32,884 bases of DNA from assembly GCA_020882975.1 (NCBI GenBank), contig JAHRFD010000041.1, positions 3,657 to 36,540 of the forward strand. Direction: 5' to 3'. Below the pieces are notes generated by a model. That model worked only from the letters and a program-made list of their open reading frames with translations. It searched no databases and was not told where the DNA came from. The DNA comes from Microcoleus sp. EPA2. Its GTDB lineage: Bacteria; Cyanobacteriota; Cyanobacteriia; Cyanobacteriales; Microcoleaceae. Made by a program: the position numbers and the translations under genes. Below are positions 9,124 to 17,744 of this stretch, one piece after another; positions within the stretch are counted from its first letter, which is position 1, and the number at the start of each line of letters is the position of its first letter.

Positions 9124-9384
9124 ATGGTTACACCATCTCAAGTAGCGGAAATGATTCAGACTGGATTGCCAGACGCTAAAGTAAAAGTTGATGATTTAAC
9201 TGGTGGTGGCGACCACTACCAAGCCAGGGTAGTTTCTGCGGCCTTTGAAGGGAAAAGCCGAGTACAGCAACATCAACTGGTGTATGGTGCTCTCAAACAA
9301 GCAATGGCTAGTGAAGCCATCCATGCTTTGGCTTTGCAAACTTTCACTCCTGCAGAATGGGACGCGCAAAGTCAAGTGGCTTAA
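9124..9384 (+). CDS. BolA family protein
   Basis: An 86-residue protein covering the whole BolA fold. It starts with VAEMIQTGLPDAKVKVDDLT, then GGGDHYQARVVSAAFEGKSRVQQHQLVYGAL, with the family-typical H-x-Y core and helix-turn-helix-like R-x-x-x-H-Q-x-V-Y segment. BolA proteins partner with CGFS monothiol glutaredoxins to hold [2Fe-2S] clusters and handle iron or redox signals. The next gene, 105 bp downstream, is exactly such a glutaredoxin, a strong contextual match. The ATG at 9124 has no obvious Shine-Dalgarno. Cytosolic. Confidence 0.93.
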   Translation: MVTPSQVAEMIQTGLPDAKVKVDDLTGGGDHYQARVVSAAFEGKSRVQQHQLVYGALKQAMASEAIHALALQTFTPAEWDAQSQVA

Positions 9385-9489
9385 TTGTTGAGCGAGCAAT
9401 TGAGTTCAGAAATTGGTTAATGTGTCAATAGTTGCTTAACCAGCAACTGTCACTGTTGAAAATTATTCAAGCAATATTTAGGAGCCACC

Positions 9490-9813
9490 ATGAGTACAGC
9501 AGCACATCAAAGAATTGACGACTTGGTTAAACAAAACAAAATCATGGTCTTTATGAAGGGCAATAAATTAATGCCCCAGTGCGGTTTTTCTAACAACGTA
9601 GTGCAAATTCTCAATACCTTGGGAGTGCCTTACGAAACTGTGGATGTTTTGGCAGACCAGGAAATTCGTCAGGGAGTAAAAGAATATTCCAACTGGCCGA
9701 CAATTCCCCAAGTTTATATTAACGGCGAATTTGTTGGTGGCTCGGATATTCTGATCGAAATGTATCAGAAAGGCGAATTGCAACAAGCCGTAGAAGTTGC
9801 TTTAGCCTCTTAA
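9490..9813 (+). CDS. grxD: Grx4-type CGFS monothiol glutaredoxin
   Basis: A 107-residue monothiol glutaredoxin. The active site is CGFS with Cys31, preceded by the FMKGN glutathione-contact stretch (about 21-25). WPTIPQVYINGEFVGGSDI (about residues 69-87) carries the cis-Pro and the GG-SD glutathione-binding motif. The family transfers [2Fe-2S] clusters with a BolA partner, encoded just upstream. AGGAG lies 6 nt before the ATG. The length is normal for a single-domain Grx4/Grx5 protein. Confidence 0.95.
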   Translation: MSTAAHQRIDDLVKQNKIMVFMKGNKLMPQCGFSNNVVQILNTLGVPYETVDVLADQEIRQGVKEYSNWPTIPQVYINGEFVGGSDILIEMYQKGELQQAVEVALAS

Positions 9814-9901
9814 ATCATGGGAGGGCAGAAATTTTGGAGTTCTGAATTCTGAGTTCTGAATTTGGAACTCTAAATTTTCCTAAATTCCCAACCTTAACGG
9901 C

Positions 9902-9926
9902 TGTAGGGCGGACACGGCCGACCCTA
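9902..9926. repeat. GTAGGG inverted repeat
   Basis: GTAGGGCGG and CCGACCCTAC make an imperfect hairpin between grxD and the convergent gene at 9990. It resembles the inner GTAGGGGC/GCCCCTAC arms of the AGGGCTGTTTCATTCT family, and is probably a degenerate relative. Confidence 0.45.
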
Positions 9927-9989
9927 CAAAAATATGATTTTTTGTGCCGACCGATTCCAACCTGCTAACTATTACAGATAAATTTTGTA

Positions 9990-10238
9990 TTAGTAATAGC
10001 CGGATTCTGGTTGGGGCATGGGCATTTCAAAATTGGAGGGGTCGTGAATATAACGAGCGGCTTCTTCCTCCAATCTGTGAATCAGGTAGGGTTCTAAACC
10101 GTTTGAATGACGGAGGGCTGCCAAATACCCGTCTAAGTAAAGTCGCAGGTCATCAAAACGATAACCTCGATTCCACATTTCGACGAGGGCGTCGGTGAGT
10201 TTTTGGTAGTGCCGGATTGTTTGGGTGTCTTGAAGCAT
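9990..10238 (-). CDS. DUF6761-type conserved cyanobacterial protein
   Basis: An 82-residue protein starting MLQDTQTIRHYQKLTDALVE and containing MWNRGYRFDDLRLYLDGYL followed by RHSNGLEPYLIHRLEEEAAR. This matches my memory of a small helical family restricted to cyanobacteria (DUF6761), function unknown. The frame is open upstream to 10343, but the family-like region begins at the ATG at 10238. There is no signal peptide or membrane segment. It is convergent with grxD. Confidence 0.75.
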   Translation of the reverse strand: MLQDTQTIRHYQKLTDALVEMWNRGYRFDDLRLYLDGYLAALRHSNGLEPYLIHRLEEEAARYIHDPSNFEMPMPQPESGYY

Positions 10239-10822
10239 GGTCTGAGGTTGAAATCCTTTGTGGTTAGTACAATGACGGCGGGATTTAGAAAATGCTTCGA
10301 CTGTGGCCCAATTGCTTAGGTCTAGGCTATTGCTAAATAACAATTTCTACCCTGCTAACAGGTTACCCTCCATAAAAAATTTCACGGGCTAGTTGGCACG
10401 ACTCCATAGTGTAAACACTAGATGGATGATTCATCCTGGGTTGAATAGAGTCGGGAAGTTATTTAATTTTATGGTCAAACTGTGTTACTGGTCCGGCTAC
10501 CGAAGGAACGGTGGTCGTTATTTTAGTTTGAGTTGGCAGATTTGTCAACTTCCCAGGAAGGGATTTTTGGTTGGTAATCTGTTTTTGGTTAGGCTTGAGG
10601 CCGGCTGGTCGATCGAACGCATACTCTAATACTTTCATTGTAAGATAGTCACGAGAGTGCTGGAATCTTTCTGGAGTCTCAATCGGGGAAATTTGACAAA
10701 AATTTTAAAATTGTCACCCTTGTCTTGTTCATCGCTTTATAAGAAGCAACAGACACGACTTAAATCAAAACTCCAAACTCACAACTCAACATTCCCCAAT
10801 CACAGCCAAAAGTTTTAAATTT
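10239..10822. other. 584-bp gap with no recognised gene
   Basis: The gap lies between the divergently read DUF6761 start and the end of the DUF1400 gene. A frame of 78 codons on the plus strand (10393-10629) has no Shine-Dalgarno and unconvincing composition. TAGTGT and ACACTA make a small inverted repeat near 10409-10424. The stretch holds the DUF6761 promoter and may hold an RNA gene, but I can identify neither. Confidence 0.4.
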
Positions 10823-11512
10823 TCACCAAAGTCCTCTGACAGGCTGTGGTGTGCGTGCGGGTGCGATGACGGGACGGGCTGGAGGTGCAATGGTGGGCTG
10901 CACGCTGCGACGTGGTTCCACTGTCGTGGTCGTTTCGGTACGAGTTGTTTCAGTTGTCGTAGTCGATCGCATACTATCCTGAAGCAATGTTTGCAAAGTC
11001 CCCGCTAAACCTTGAACTTTTGCCACCGTACCCCCAATTTTGGCAACATCTACATAAACTTCCGGCAAAGGATACTGTTTCAGGATTTCGAGTACCGAAA
11101 CTTTCCCATCATCGCTGGCTGCGAGGATCACTGCGGCGCGCAAAGCTTTGCCACTTTCTGTATTGCGTTGAGTCCGAATTGCTTGACCAATTTCGTCGGT
11201 AATTTTTTCTCCTGGGGTACTGTAGACTACCCGCGCTAGATTAGCTGGCTTTAAGCCAATTTCTAGGCCCATTAACCCGCGCAGGGTTCCCGCATCCATT
11301 TTTGAGACTCCGATAATTTGTCGGATGGTGGTGGTAGTTGTACCGTTTTTCGCAAAGTCTTCTAAGTCGCTGACATTAATGGCTTGTCTGATGGGGCCAA
11401 AGGTGAGGACAACTTTTTCGGCGCCTAATGCTTTAGTATTCGTCGATAATATGCTAGCGCTTGCTCCTAAAAATACGGTGATGCCGATCGATACAAATTT
11501 TGTTAACTTCAT
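10823..11512 (-). CDS. Secreted DUF1400 domain protein
   Basis: About 229 residues with an N-terminal signal peptide (ISIGITVFLGASASIL-like, cleavage near residues 28-32), then a DUF1400 module (about 33-170). That domain is found at the N-terminus of cyanobacterial proteins annotated as alpha/beta hydrolases; here it stands without the hydrolase. Motifs include VVLTFGPIRQAINVSDLEDF and QYPLPEVYVDV. Residues 180-200 are a Thr-rich linker (TTTTETTRTETTTT), followed by a Pro-rich tail. I prefer the ATG at 11512 over the TTG at 11524. AGGAGGAT lies upstream but about 30 nt away, so the start is not certain. Confidence 0.82.
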   Translation of the reverse strand: MKLTKFVSIGITVFLGASASILSTNTKALGAEKVVLTFGPIRQAINVSDLEDFAKNGTTTTTIRQIIGVSKMDAGTLRGLMGLEIGLKPANLARVVYSTPGEKITDEIGQAIRTQRNTESGKALRAAVILAASDDGKVSVLEILKQYPLPEVYVDVAKIGGTVAKVQGLAGTLQTLLQDSMRSTTTTETTRTETTTTVEPRRSVQPTIAPPARPVIAPARTPQPVRGLW

Positions 11513-11720
11513 AATTGACTGCAAAATTAAAACTAATTAGATCCTCCTCCATTATTGTAGATCCAGCAGTTATATTCTACAAGCTCGCAACCTTTTTTTT
11601 TTACAACAGCTACACATACAAGATTTTTTTTGATAAATTGTTCTCAGAATTAAGTTTAATATCCACCATTAATTCTGGGAAATTGCCCCCATTAATTCCT
11701 TGGAACATCTGTGTAATTTC

Positions 11721-13385
11721 ATGTTAAAAGCCAAGCGTAAATCCCAGAAGTCTAAACGCAAACAAAAACACCAACACCCAGGATTCAGTAAAAAAGAAAT
11801 AGCTGCCCAAAAACGCAAAACTTCAGAAAAGCGCAATGAACTCATCCAGGCGATCGCGATTTACACCTTAATCAGCACCGTTGTCATCATCCCCCTGTTA
11901 TTTGTTACCCGCGCCAAACTTGCCATTGCAGCAGGCTTCGCCGTAGCAATCTTGCTATTTTCCTACAAATATCCCCGTCAAGCATTGTGGGCCTTTCTGA
12001 TTTACCTACCTTTTAGCGGGACCATCACTTACGCCATTGGCGGCGGCAATGCAGCATTTCAAGTAGCAAAAGATGCTTTCTACATACCGGCTCTCATCGC
12101 CCTTATTCAAAGCTGCAAAAAGAAACAATTGCCCATCTTCCTTCCCAAAGAAATGATTTTTACCTTCAGCATCCTCTTCATGATGGCAATGCTGACTTTA
12201 ATTTTTGTCAACGGGGATATGCAGCTTAACCCCATGAAGGGTGAGAAACCCTTGCTGCAAGGAATTCTCGGCTTAAAAGTATTGATCGGTTACATACCGC
12301 TGATTGCCTGTACCTATTATCTGATCCGCACTAAGAAAGATTTGATATTTTTTAGTCGAATGCACATCATTTTGGCGATCCTCTGCTGCATTTTGGGTTT
12401 AATTCAGTATCTATTGCTGCAAAGTGGGAGGTGTGCCGGCACGCGAGGAATGTCGGGAGCAGAGTTATATAAAGCCACCTTACAAGCTAGATGTTTGGTT
12501 GGTGGTTCTCTAGTATTTAGTCCCGAAGTCAAGTTTATCCGTTTACCAGGCACCTTTGTCGCCCCTTGGCAGTGGGCATGGTTTTTAATTTCCAATGCTT
12601 TTTTGACCTTTGCTGGTGCTTTTTGCGACCCTTCCTTCTGGTGGCGAACCATCGGTTTATTTGGCATGGCATTAGTATTTGCCAACGCCGTTATTTCTGG
12701 TCAAAGAGCTGCTTTAGTTATGGTTCCAGGTGCTACCTTTGTACTACTAATTCTCACCGGTCAATTAGTAAATTTTAAAAGATTCATTCCCATTGGTGCA
12801 GGACTGGGTATCTTGCTATTTGTCGGTGCAGCCATTAACCCAGGAATTATCGAGCAGCGGTGGGAAAGTTTTATTAACCGTTGGAATGCCGCGCCACCCC
12901 AACAGTTTCTGTTTAATCAATTCCAGCAGAGCCATAATTTTATTATTGACAGAAATCTGGGTCGAGGTGTGGGAAGAGCGACGAATTCAACCCGGACCTT
13001 TGGTGCAACGCAACTCATAGAAACTTTTCAACCTAAGTTGATGTACGAACTCGGTTATCCGGGAATGATTGCTTTTCAGCTAATGGTATTACACTTAGCT
13101 TTTCTCACTTTTAGAGCTTACCGTTCTGTGAAAGACAAAAGTTTACGGACCTATGGAGCTAGTTTTTGGGTATTTGTGGCATTTATTACCATCAATACTC
13201 AATACTATCCGCTGGATGTAGATCCAGTATCAGTTTATTACTGGGTTTTGGCTGGGGCTATCTTGAAGTTGCCAAAAATTGACAAACAGGTGCAGGAGGA
13301 AAAACACGAGGAAGTTGATATAGACGAATTAGCGGATCGCCAACAATTAAAGGAGAAAAAAATTCTAGCATCTTCCCCCATTTGA
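11721..13385 (+). CDS. hpsL: O-antigen ligase-like membrane protein, probable HpsL
   Basis: A 554-residue integral membrane protein. A basic cytoplasmic N-terminus (Lys/Arg/Gln-rich, residues 1-45) is followed by about ten hydrophobic segments and a charged C-tail. Phrases such as ALWAFLIYLPFSGTITYAIG, LPGTFVAPWQWAWFLISNAF and ISGQRAALVMVP match what I recall of HpsL, needed for hormogonium polysaccharide in filamentous cyanobacteria. More generally it belongs to the Wzy/O-antigen ligase-like superfamily. The ATG at 11721 is preferred over TTG at 11700. Unlike many hps genes it is not in a cluster of glycosyltransferases here. The HpsL assignment is moderately sure; the superfamily is surer. 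Confidence 0.75.
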   Translation: MLKAKRKSQKSKRKQKHQHPGFSKKEIAAQKRKTSEKRNELIQAIAIYTLISTVVIIPLLFVTRAKLAIAAGFAVAILLFSYKYPRQALWAFLIYLPFSGTITYAIGGGNAAFQVAKDAFYIPALIALIQSCKKKQLPIFLPKEMIFTFSILFMMAMLTLIFVNGDMQLNPMKGEKPLLQGILGLKVLIGYIPLIACTYYLIRTKKDLIFFSRMHIILAILCCILGLIQYLLLQSGRCAGTRGMSGAELYKATLQARCLVGGSLVFSPEVKFIRLPGTFVAPWQWAWFLISNAFLTFAGAFCDPSFWWRTIGLFGMALVFANAVISGQRAALVMVPGATFVLLILTGQLVNFKRFIPIGAGLGILLFVGAAINPGIIEQRWESFINRWNAAPPQQFLFNQFQQSHNFIIDRNLGRGVGRATNSTRTFGATQLIETFQPKLMYELGYPGMIAFQLMVLHLAFLTFRAYRSVKDKSLRTYGASFWVFVAFITINTQYYPLDVDPVSVYYWVLAGAILKLPKIDKQVQEEKHEEVDIDELADRQQLKEKKILASSPI

Positions 13386-13473
13386 AAATAGAGACTAGGC
13401 GATTGAAATCACTCAAAAGTAAACGAAGTCCACTCCTAGCGGACTCCGAAAAAACTTTAAATTTTGAGTGGGA

Positions 13474-14742
13474 TTATTGAGGTTGCCAAACTGGAGTGCT
13501 AGCATTCAAGTCATTGTTACTACTCAATTTAGTCACTCCAGAACCGTCGCGATTGATTACATACAAATTGCTTTTTTCCCCTTTAATATCATTAAAAGTA
13601 AAAGCAATTTGCTGGCTATCAGAAGACCATGCTAATTGAGAAATTCCTGACAATTCTAATTTATCAGCTAACGGAGTCAGTTTGGAACCGTCAGCATTAA
13701 TTATGTAGAGTTTTTGTTGGTAAAAATTTCCGGTGGCGAAGGCGAGATTTTTGCCATCTGGAGACCAGGAAAGTGCGTCGTATCTCGTGGGCTTTTTGGT
13801 GATATTCTGGGCGGTTCCGCTATTAATATCGATCGCATAAACATCTTGTTGTTTGCCACCCCGATCCCCCGCTTTGTTGTAATAGTAGGCAAGACGGCGG
13901 CTGTCGGGCGACCAAAATAGTTTGAGGTTGTAAGCTTGATTTTGGGGATTTTTCGTCAGTTGTTTGAGGTTGCTACCGTCAGTATTGATGGTGTAAATTT
14001 GTTGTTGAGGATAGGTTCCCAACCAGAAAGCAATTTTGGTGCGATCGGGAGACCAAACAAGTTCGCTACCACCGGAAACATATTCCCCTGGGGTTTTAGT
14101 TAATTGAGTCATGGCCGAACCATCTGCATTCATTTTGTAGATGTTCTTGTCTTTAACAAACGCTATCTGTTGGGCATCCGGTGACAAGTAAAATTCCGAG
14201 GAAATTTCAGTTTGAGGCGGTTGTCCTCCTACTGCAAAATTCCGAACTAATTTAGTTCCTTTAATACCTGTAGTATCGCTGGTATACAGAGATTGACTAC
14301 CCGGTGCATCGGAGGTAAAACCGTCGCAGGAACGCCCAAACAGAAGTTTTTGACTATTAGAAGCCCAGACAATCCTAAAATTAGCTGCTTTGCAGACATC
14401 TCCAGAAAATTGCTTAGTTAATTGAGAACCGTCCGCATTGACTGTATATATGTCAGTATCGCTACCCACGAAAGCCAGTCGCTGGCCGTTGGGAGACCAA
14501 ACTAGGGCGGGACTAACATCTATGTTGGGGGAAAGTTCGCGACGCCCAGAGCCATTAGTATTGACTGTAAATAAACTGTTTCTTACCTCACCAGCACGCC
14601 TCTGAAGCGCCAAAAATGCCAGTGTCTTCGGTTTTTGAGCTGCGGGTGCGGGATGGCTTGAGAGGCTCAAAAACAGGGTGATGAATAGTGTGAGTGAAAA
14701 TAGGGCGATCGCACTAATTCGCCATGTTTTTTTTAAACGCAT
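13474..14742 (-). CDS. Secreted TolB-like PD40 beta-propeller protein
   Basis: A 422-residue protein with a signal peptide (residues 1-34, hydrophobic ISAIALFSLTLFITLFLSL, then APAA). The rest is a run of about seven WD40-like PD40 blades, each with a WSPDG/WSPNG-type strand and a NADGS or NTDGS turn, for example VWSPNGQRLAFVGSD and LSWSPDGKNLAFATG. The fold is that of the TolB C-terminal propeller, but the TolB N-terminal domain is absent, so it is not TolB itself. Likely periplasmic; binding partner unknown. It is convergent with the hpsL-like gene. AGGAGAT lies upstream of the ATG. Confidence 0.85.
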   Translation of the reverse strand: MRLKKTWRISAIALFSLTLFITLFLSLSSHPAPAAQKPKTLAFLALQRRAGEVRNSLFTVNTNGSGRRELSPNIDVSPALVWSPNGQRLAFVGSDTDIYTVNADGSQLTKQFSGDVCKAANFRIVWASNSQKLLFGRSCDGFTSDAPGSQSLYTSDTTGIKGTKLVRNFAVGGQPPQTEISSEFYLSPDAQQIAFVKDKNIYKMNADGSAMTQLTKTPGEYVSGGSELVWSPDRTKIAFWLGTYPQQQIYTINTDGSNLKQLTKNPQNQAYNLKLFWSPDSRRLAYYYNKAGDRGGKQQDVYAIDINSGTAQNITKKPTRYDALSWSPDGKNLAFATGNFYQQKLYIINADGSKLTPLADKLELSGISQLAWSSDSQQIAFTFNDIKGEKSNLYVINRDGSGVTKLSSNNDLNASTPVWQPQ

Positions 14743-14834
14743 TTTGTCAATTTATCTCCTTACTTGTCAGTCGGGCGGTTTCAACTCACAACTCACTCCA
14801 GGGGAAGGGTTGTGAGTTACAAAGCTGAAAACTG

Positions 14835-15287
14835 TTAAAGTGTTTGTCGATCGATATGTCGCGACAACATCAAACTCTGTTTGATTCTACCAATAATTAC
14901 CTCGATCATTTTTTTGCGCGATGGATTTTTTGCGGTGGGAGGCATACCTAATTCCAAACAAATCAAACTCAAATCAGTTGCACTCATAGACAACAACTTT
15001 TTCCTCACCTCTTCTTCCTTGCCATTTTTAGCTTTTAAACGCAGTTGTTCATAAATTTGCAGTACCTGTTCCGGCGATAAACTAGCAGGTTTATCCGTAG
15101 TTACCTCTGGTTGAGATACCGTAGCTTCGGAAACCTTGGACATGGCAGAAATTCCTCCCCGCCGGACTTTAGTCTCAATCCTAGTTAGTTTCCGAGAAAC
15201 CTCCCGCAGGATTTCCTTAAGTTCGCTAATTTCATCAACTAACTGCGAGGTTTCTTCATCATCACCCAAACTTTCTTTTTTAATCAT
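14835..15287 (-). CDS. Coiled-coil protein with SAP-like C-terminus, partner of ParA
   Basis: A 150-residue protein. The ATG at 15287 overlaps the TGA of the parA-like gene (ATGA), showing translational coupling, so I prefer it over the upstream in-frame start at 15305. Residues 10-42 form a predicted coiled coil (LVDEISELKEILREVSRKLT). Residues 75-140 include LSPEQVLQIYEQLRLKAKNG and a SAP-like or Rho-N-like helix-turn-helix, SATDLSLICLELGMP with SRKKMIEVIIGRI. It is not a ParB. It may be the DNA- or cargo-binding adaptor for the ATPase. The family name is unknown to me. Confidence 0.72.
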   Translation of the reverse strand: MIKKESLGDDEETSQLVDEISELKEILREVSRKLTRIETKVRRGGISAMSKVSEATVSQPEVTTDKPASLSPEQVLQIYEQLRLKAKNGKEEEVRKKLLSMSATDLSLICLELGMPPTAKNPSRKKMIEVIIGRIKQSLMLSRHIDRQTL

Positions 15288-16192
15288 TTTAGATACTCCG
15301 CACACTCACTCCAAAGTTGTTCAAATTCCCTAACTAATTCTCGTGGCAATTCTCCTTCATTAATAGCTCGTTTCAGACCGACACTTTCGCGAATCGTCGA
15401 TTCTAAAAACTTAACTTCTATATTATTGTCTTTGGAGATATCAGCGCAAAGTCTTTTCACCTCTCTCATATAAAACTGAACTTCATTAGTCAACAATCCT
15501 CCATAGATTTTAGCTTTGTTCATAAACACTGCTATTTTGGGGAAAGGATAAGGTTCAATCCGCTTTTGCAACGAGTTTAAGACCAAACTCAATCCCCTAG
15601 AACCAAAGTAATCTGGATTTACGGGAATTAATACTAAGTCGCAACAAGAGAGTACACTGTAAGTGAGGAGACTAAAGGAAGGAGAACAGTCAAACAGCAT
15701 CAAATCATATTTGGGGATAGTGGCCGATTTAGCTGGGTTGAGGGAGTTAACCGAGTTAGCAGAGTTGCTAATTTTGCCGATAAATCTGCGAAGGAAGTCT
15801 TTAACATTTTTTCCATCAAATCCATCCAGATCCAACCAATACAATTCTTCGACGGAAGGGACAAAATGTAACTGTTCATCAATTTGATAAATGGTGTCGA
15901 AACTAACGGGAAATTTAAAATTAGGTCCGTTTTTTTTAAACAGTTCGAGAGCATCGTAAATTGTGCGTCTTTCCCGGAGTGATTTTTCGTACCACTTACC
16001 AAATTTGTCATCTAAATGACCTGTACTTTCATTAAGTCCGATCGCCTCTGTGAGGGACATCTGCGGGTCTAAGTCTAACATTAGAACTTCGAGGTCTGTG
16101 CCTTGGGATATAATATTTCCCAGGCTCCAAGTGACGGTGGTTTTGCCGACACCGCCTTTGAAGTTGATTACGGCTATGGATTTTGGAGTCAT
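15284..16192 (-). CDS. ParA/Soj-family ATPase
   Basis: A 302-residue ParA-type P-loop ATPase. The deviant Walker A is KGGVGKTT (Lys12 and Lys17), Walker A' is LMLDLDPQMSLTEAIG, and Walker B is MLFDCSPS. ParA proteins dimerise on DNA with ATP to move plasmids, chromosomes or protein cargo. No ParB or parS is adjacent; the only partner is the overlapping small gene downstream. Compared with Soj it has an insertion around residues 80-165 that lengthens the region between Walker A and B. This could be a chromosomal ParA-like cargo positioner or a plasmid-derived pair. Confidence 0.9.
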   Translation of the reverse strand: MTPKSIAVINFKGGVGKTTVTWSLGNIISQGTDLEVLMLDLDPQMSLTEAIGLNESTGHLDDKFGKWYEKSLRERRTIYDALELFKKNGPNFKFPVSFDTIYQIDEQLHFVPSVEELYWLDLDGFDGKNVKDFLRRFIGKISNSANSVNSLNPAKSATIPKYDLMLFDCSPSFSLLTYSVLSCCDLVLIPVNPDYFGSRGLSLVLNSLQKRIEPYPFPKIAVFMNKAKIYGGLLTNEVQFYMREVKRLCADISKDNNIEVKFLESTIRESVGLKRAINEGELPRELVREFEQLWSECAEYLK

Positions 16193-16467
16193 GGTTGCCT
16201 TGGTTTAGATTTTGCTCAAATATAAATTAAAACATATTGTGTGACTGAGTTCAGCTTGCGATCGCCTAGGAGGGTTAGGATTTGCCCAGGGTGCTCAGAC
16301 TTAGACTTTGATAGTATATCATTGAAAATGGTAAAATTATTCCTCAATATCCCTGATTGAAGGAGCAAATAACTAAAAAATATCCTGTTCATTGCTAAAC
16401 AGATTTAACTAAAATAAAGCCTGTAAAAACTAAGCCAAACTTTTAGATAAAGTCGCGCTAGAAGCAA

Positions 16468-16611
16468 GTCTAGAACGGGAGCATCCCGATTTTGCATAGG
16501 CGAAGCATGACCGCTGTAAATCTCTCGTTATGACTAATAAATTTTCTGCGGTCATGCTACAGTCGCTACGAATATATTTGCACTCATTGAGATGCACCCG
16601 TCTAGAACAGG
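16468..16611. repeat. Inverted-repeat element with 12-bp flanking direct repeats
   Basis: AGCATGACCGC (16504-16514) and GCGGTCATGCT (16548-16558) are perfect inverted 11-mers within a longer imperfect palindrome that begins GCATCCCGATTTTGCA and ends with a degenerate complement. GTCTAGAACGGG (16468-16479) and GTCTAGAACAGG (16600-16611) flank it directly, possibly a target duplication. It occupies the centre of the 580-bp gap between parA and htpX. The rest of that gap holds only the two promoters. Confidence 0.6.
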
Positions 16612-16772
16612 CTGGAGGGCCTGTTGCACAGTAATTATTGGGGATGGTTCAACAAAATACTACTATTGGCCCTGGCAGTTATTTCGCCAGATAGAGGTGC
16701 GATCGCCAGTGCCTGTGAAAATCTAATAACAAGCTCAAAAATACCAAAATTCGCGATCGCCCCCAACCCGCC

Positions 16773-17669
16773 ATGCAAGGAACAAATCAACTCAGGACAG
16801 CAGCCCTACTAGGACTTCTCAGCGGCCTTCTAGTTTTAGGAAGCTATTATTTAATCGGTAACGAACAAGGACTGTACATCGGTTTAGCGCTAGCCGCCTT
16901 CAGCAGTTTTAGCTCTTGGTACTACTCAGATACAGCAGCCTTAATGGCTTACCGCGCTCAGCCGATCGCCCGCAGCGAAGCTCCCGAAATCTACGATATG
17001 GTAGCATCATTAAGCGCCAAGGCCGAAATTCCCATACCAAAAATCTTTATAGTTCCGACTCAATCTCCCAACGCATTTGCCACAGGAAGAGACCCAGAAC
17101 ACGCCACAATCGCAGTTACCGAAGGCATCATCAACCTGCTTTCCCGCGAAGAATTGGAAGGCGTCTTAGCGCACGAACTCACGCACATCCGCAACCGCGA
17201 TACTCTCACTCAAGCAGTAGCAGGAACGATCGCCGGTGCGATTACATTTGTCGGGCGAATTCTGACTTTTGGAGCGCTTTACGGCCCGGTAACGCGGGAC
17301 AGCAGACAAGGCCCGAATCCGTTCGGTTTGCTGTTTTTAATCATTTTAGCGCCGCTATCAGCAACGTTAATTCAACTGGCGATTTCTCGGACAAGGGAAT
17401 TTGCAGCAGATAGCGGTGCAGTGGAAATTACCAACAATCCCATTGGCTTAGCAAACGCGCTGCAAAAATTGGAAAAAATCGGCCGAGAAATTCCGATGCA
17501 CGGGAATCCGGCGATGTCACCGCTGTTGATTGTGAATCCTCTTTCGACGGAAGGTTTGCAGTCTCTTTTCCGCACTCACCCCTCTACTGAAGAGCGAATT
17601 CAGCGGCTTTTGGCGATCGCGCAGCAGCAGCAAGGTACTCCTGTGATGGCATTCATGAGCGGAATTTAG
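16773..17669 (+). CDS. htpX: HtpX-type M48 membrane metalloprotease
   Basis: A 298-residue HtpX homologue. There are two N-terminal membrane segments (about residues 10-28 and 33-52). The zinc motif is HELTH at 134-138, with the third ligand in REFAADSGAV (Glu209), and another membrane pair lies at about 150-172 and 185-203. The C-terminal FRTHPSTEERIQRL is typical. HtpX degrades misfolded membrane proteins, complementing FtsH, which is also encoded in this window though not adjacent. The ATG at 16773 gives the usual family length. Confidence 0.93.
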   Translation: MQGTNQLRTAALLGLLSGLLVLGSYYLIGNEQGLYIGLALAAFSSFSSWYYSDTAALMAYRAQPIARSEAPEIYDMVASLSAKAEIPIPKIFIVPTQSPNAFATGRDPEHATIAVTEGIINLLSREELEGVLAHELTHIRNRDTLTQAVAGTIAGAITFVGRILTFGALYGPVTRDSRQGPNPFGLLFLIILAPLSATLIQLAISRTREFAADSGAVEITNNPIGLANALQKLEKIGREIPMHGNPAMSPLLIVNPLSTEGLQSLFRTHPSTEERIQRLLAIAQQQQGTPVMAFMSGI

Positions 17670-17696
17670 TCGAGCGAAAATGCAGCAACAATATTT

Positions 17697-17729
17697 AGAA
17701 ACCCGGTTGTTTGAAGCAGCCGGGTTTCT
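17697..17729 (+). terminator. Hairpin downstream of htpX
   Basis: AGAAACCCGG and CCGGGTTTCT form a perfect 10-bp stem with a 13-nt loop, 27 bp after htpX. It is followed by ATTTGTTTATAA, only a weak U-tract. It could act as a terminator; it also belongs to the GAAACCCGG palindrome family seen at 5403 and 22711. Confidence 0.55.
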
Positions 17730-17744
17730 ATTTGTTTATAATGA

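Noticed and set aside
10393..10629. 78-codon plus-strand frame in the large gap
   Set aside because: No Shine-Dalgarno, odd Trp/Arg-rich composition and no recognisable family.
13474..14742. TolB of the Tol-Pal system
   Set aside because: Only the propeller is present; the TolB N-terminal domain and the tol/pal neighbours are missing.
15284..16192. MinD or nitrogenase NifH-like protein
   Set aside because: Walker motifs fit ParA/Soj better, and there is no MinD membrane helix or NifH cysteines.
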